Assembly (NCBI GenBank): GCA_946479125.1
Contig: CAMLET010000136.1
Location: 1 to 7,896, forward strand
DNA: 7,896 nt
Direction of reading: 5' to 3'
Source of the DNA: an uncultured Flavobacteriales bacterium
GTDB lineage: Bacteria; Bacteroidota; Bacteroidia; Flavobacteriales; Crocinitomicaceae
Positions 4,987 to 7,896 of this stretch are shown in pieces (the first letter of the stretch is position 1; every line of letters begins with the position of its first letter). The notes beneath the pieces were generated by a model, which was not told the DNA's origin, searched no databases, and saw nothing but the letters and a program-made list of their open reading frames with translations. Position numbers and translations under genes: made by a program.

Positions 4987-7896
4987 TTAAGCAATTTTCT
5001 TTTTGCTCTCTCTCCAACACATAAATCCTGCTGCTGCAATAAGAAGTACTAACAGCAATGACATCAATGAGGAAACAGTATTCATTTTCTCAAATTTCTC
5101 TGACTTGTATGTAAATACGATCTTGCTTTCTCCTTTAGGAAGTTCCAAACCTCTCAATAGGTAATTTACACGAACGATATCTGCCGGTTTTCCGTTAATT
5201 GTTGCCGACCAACCATCTGCGTAATATACTTCACTAAAAACTGCCATTCCTTTATCAGAAGCATTCGTAGTATACACCAATTTATTCGGAGCGTATGATT
5301 TCAATTTAATGATCCCTTCACCTCTCCATGATTTTGCTTTCAGTTTCTTCGCTTCATCAGCAGAAACAATAATCTCTTCAATCGGTTTGAATTCGCTAAT
5401 TGACTTAATCGCAACAAATGCTGTAAATGATTTCGTAGTATCACGGTCAAAATCACTCTTCATGATCAAGTTCGTTTTACCTTTGGTATCCTTAACAAAA
5501 ACAATTTCAGCACCGGTAGGCACATCATTCGACAATTGAATATTGAGTGTATCTCTTACTCCAGCAGGTAAATATTGAAGCGTAGCATTGGCGTAACTTT
5601 CAAGCTGCTTCTTCTCTACTCCATTAACAAAGAATCGACCATTGCTAACATTGCTCATTTTGAACTTAGATCCTAAACTCAGTATTTCCTGATCTGCAGT
5701 TGCAACAACTTTTGCATTGCGAACAAACCAGGCATTTCCTAAAGCAGTTTGATTTGGATTTGCAGTTCTTCCTTCCGCACCTTTACTTAAGAAGTATTTC
5801 ACGTTCAACATATCGTAAACCTTTTGGTTCGATTTGTAAAGGTGGAATTCTGCAAGGTTTTGAATAGAACGCAACTTCGCACCATGATAACCACCAAGTG
5901 ATTTATGGAAATAGGAAGCCGCAGCTGAACTGAATCCTCCGCTTTGATCAAACACACGGTAATTGGTATTTCTATTCAACGCAGAAAAACCATAAGCCAT
6001 TTCAATACGTCTTGCATCCGATCCGGAAGCATCCAATTCGCTTGCTTTAGCTCTTCCCTCGGCAAATCCTTTCTTCACTTCTTTATCAACATCTGAATTT
6101 GCCTCTGTTTCCAAGGTTAAGATATCCATATCAGCCTGATCCGCCGTTGTAGGGTATTGTGCCTCCAATTTCGGAGTCCAATATTTATACCCAGAACCAT
6201 CAGGTAAGTCTGAATTGTTTAGATAATTGCTTGACATAGTAATAATATCAAGGAAAGCAATTAACCCTAAGGCACCAAGTGAAACAGCGGCAGAAGCAGA
6301 AGTTAGGAAATAAAGTGCCAAACATCCTATTGCCAATAAAGTGAACAATATAGATCGAGTCATCGAACTGTGCCAAACTTGCTCACGAATATCTTTCACA
6401 GCACTTTTTACAAGCTGTTGAGATTCTTCGCTTTGCTTGTATTCTTCTCTCTTCATATCAATCTGCTGTGTAATTGCAGATTCTACAGATTGAGGATTCG
6501 TAGCATCAATTCCGAATTTAGCAGCCGAGTCTACTGGCATTGACATAATCTGATTTCTGAACTCAGCTCTCATAGATTCAAAATCCGGAGCCGGTTGATT
6601 TTCAGCCTCACGTTCTCTAATCCATGAATATGAATCATCAATTCCTCCAAATTTCAATACCAACAAGAACAAAAAGTAAGCTGCTGAAGTAATATAGAAA
6701 GGCTTCAAATTGGCTTTGATCGCTTCTCTCTCTTTAATAAGTTTATCAACTAGTAGTACTGCAAGAAGCGGAATACAAAGTTCTGCAATTACTAAAATGA
6801 TCGTTACCGCTCTAAATTTGTTGTATCCTGGAACGTTGTCCAGGAACCAATCCGTTAGTCCCATGTAGTTTTTACCCCACGATAACATTACTGTCAAAAT
6901 AGTTACTGCCAACAGTGCCCACTTAGATGCATCTTTTATGTAAACCATGCCAAGTAACGCGAGAAAAACAAGAATTACACCTATGTAAACCGGACCTGAT
7001 GTTGCTGGTTGATCTCCCCAGTAAGCATAACCTCCTTTTAAAATGGCATCTTGCATACCTGGATCATAATCACTTTTTTCAATTAAATCAACAAATGGAG
7101 ATTCTTCGAAAGTCATTGTTCCTGCTCCTTTAGCATATGGTGTAACAAAAGAGAATGTCTCACCTAAACCATAACTATATTCAGTAACGTATGTTCTTTC
7201 CAAGCCTTCGGTAGAATTGGCGCTATTTGATACTCCGGAAGCATCAATAGAAAGGTCATTTCCACCACGAATTGAGTGTTTAACGTAGTCGTTTGTCATT
7301 GAAACGTTACCGTAGTTAATTGAAACAGCAATGAAATAACCAGCTAATATTCCTAGTGTAGCTTTCAGGAAATTCTTGTATTCCTTACTTTTTATAACTC
7401 TGAAAACTTCAGCAATTCCTAATGCTAACAATACAAAACTTAAGTAGTAAGTTACCTGAAGGTGGTTAGCAGCCAACTCAAAACTCATGAACAAAGCACT
7501 TAACAATGCTCCCCATTTCCATGACTGTCGATAGGCATAAAAGAAGGAGCCCACAACCGGCGCTAAAAATGCTATAGCAACACCTTTTGAATTGTGACCT
7601 GCACCAAGAATGATGATCTGATAACTCAAAAATCCATACGTCAATGCTCCAACAATAGCCACCCATTTGTTCACTTTCATCAATGAAAGCATGATATAGA
7701 AACCAATTATATAAAGCAATACAATTCCTAATGGAGAAGGTAATGTTTTAAAGTACATTGTTTCAAGGTTCGAAAACCAGTTTCCGCCATGAATCAAAGA
7801 TACCTGAGTTGCAGGCATTCCTCCGAACATCGAATTTGTCCACAACGGCTCTTGTCCATTATTATGCTCACGGAAATCTACAATTTCGTGCGACAT
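4987..7896 (-). CDS. YfhO-family polytopic membrane protein, 5' end outside window
   Basis: A large membrane protein of the YfhO family (PF09586). The B. subtilis member is implicated as a GT-C-like enzyme in lipoteichoic acid glycosylation; the role in Bacteroidota is unknown. The visible 969 residues are not complete. The Met at the window edge is probably internal, because the text starts inside the first extracytoplasmic loop (EPLWTNSMFGGMP) with no preceding membrane helix. Visible hydrophobic helices lie near residues 54-73, 78-98, 104-122, 126-145, 147-167, 177-196, 302-320, 325-340, 362-386, 400-416, 514-532, 534-553 and 941-961. A family-like motif, YWGDQPATSGPVYIG, spans 292-306. 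Two large soluble parts stand out: a charged segment at about 418-510, and an extracytoplasmic domain at about 555-935 before the last helix and the basic tail RESKKKIA. The expected acidic catalytic residue of a GT-C enzyme would be in the missing N-terminus, so activity cannot be judged. It converges on the operon and does not share its transcript. Confidence 0.9.
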   Translation of the reverse strand: MSHEIVDFREHNNGQEPLWTNSMFGGMPATQVSLIHGGNWFSNLETMYFKTLPSPLGIVLLYIIGFYIMLSLMKVNKWVAIVGALTYGFLSYQIIILGAGHNSKGVAIAFLAPVVGSFFYAYRQSWKWGALLSALFMSFELAANHLQVTYYLSFVLLALGIAEVFRVIKSKEYKNFLKATLGILAGYFIAVSINYGNVSMTNDYVKHSIRGGNDLSIDASGVSNSANSTEGLERTYVTEYSYGLGETFSFVTPYAKGAGTMTFEESPFVDLIEKSDYDPGMQDAILKGGYAYWGDQPATSGPVYIGVILVFLALLGMVYIKDASKWALLAVTILTVMLSWGKNYMGLTDWFLDNVPGYNKFRAVTIILVIAELCIPLLAVLLVDKLIKEREAIKANLKPFYITSAAYFLFLLVLKFGGIDDSYSWIREREAENQPAPDFESMRAEFRNQIMSMPVDSAAKFGIDATNPQSVESAITQQIDMKREEYKQSEESQQLVKSAVKDIREQVWHSSMTRSILFTLLAIGCLALYFLTSASAAVSLGALGLIAFLDIITMSSNYLNNSDLPDGSGYKYWTPKLEAQYPTTADQADMDILTLETEANSDVDKEVKKGFAEGRAKASELDASGSDARRIEMAYGFSALNRNTNYRVFDQSGGFSSAAASYFHKSLGGYHGAKLRSIQNLAEFHLYKSNQKVYDMLNVKYFLSKGAEGRTANPNQTALGNAWFVRNAKVVATADQEILSLGSKFKMSNVSNGRFFVNGVEKKQLESYANATLQYLPAGVRDTLNIQLSNDVPTGAEIVFVKDTKGKTNLIMKSDFDRDTTKSFTAFVAIKSISEFKPIEEIIVSADEAKKLKAKSWRGEGIIKLKSYAPNKLVYTTNASDKGMAVFSEVYYADGWSATINGKPADIVRVNYLLRGLELPKGESKIVFTYKSEKFEKMNTVSSLMSLLLVLLIAAAGFMCWRESKKKIA

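Noticed and set aside
7894..7896. The ATG at the window edge as the true start of the YfhO-family protein
   Set aside because: The following residues match an internal part of the first extracytoplasmic loop, and the expected N-terminal membrane helix is absent. The gene almost certainly continues upstream.
1..7896. Mobile elements, defence systems, CRISPR, tRNA or rRNA genes
   Set aside because: No direct repeats with spacers, transposase or integrase motifs, inverted terminal repeats or RNA-gene patterns were found on either strand by reading.

Overview
The window suggests a member of the Bacteroidota, most like the Flavobacteriales. The DNA is AT-rich, and none of the five visible start codons has a convincing Shine-Dalgarno sequence. 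One promoter-like element matches the phylum's -7 consensus TAnnTTTG. The gene families also fit: a DUF1573 lipoprotein next to a periplasmic S41 protease, and a large YfhO-type membrane protein with the GMP and DQPATSGPVY motifs that I associate with this phylum. The species cannot be named from the sequence.

Layout. From 1 to 820 on the minus strand is the 5' part of a secreted NlpC/P60 (C40) cell-wall hydrolase with a helical, TPR-like N-terminal region; its 3' end lies outside the window. A 242-base divergent intergenic region (821-1062) holds the putative promoters of this gene and of a plus-strand cluster. That cluster (1063-4931) has four genes separated by only 7, 1 and 3 bases: an S41 C-terminal processing peptidase, a DUF1573 lipoprotein, a class I SAM-dependent methyltransferase and a GT4-type glycosyltransferase. 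It ends in a strong hairpin (4933-4968) that is symmetrical enough to work in both directions. Converging on it is the minus-strand YfhO-family polytopic membrane protein (4987-7896), cut at its 5' end by the window edge.

How the genes may work together. All six products point to the cell envelope: peptidoglycan cleavage, periplasmic proteolysis, a lipoprotein, and glycan or lipid modification. The most interesting relation is the head-to-head placement of an S41 protease and an NlpC/P60 hydrolase, with a lipoprotein directly after the protease. In Escherichia coli (Prc, NlpI, MepS) and Pseudomonas aeruginosa (CtpA, LbcA, hydrolases), S41 proteases use lipoprotein adaptors to degrade peptidoglycan hydrolases. 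Whether this locus is a Bacteroidota counterpart is inference only.

I saw no tRNA, rRNA, CRISPR array, insertion sequence, integrase or prophage gene. Apart from the protease-hydrolase arrangement the window reads as ordinary chromosomal sequence, and I do not see a clearly new system in it.
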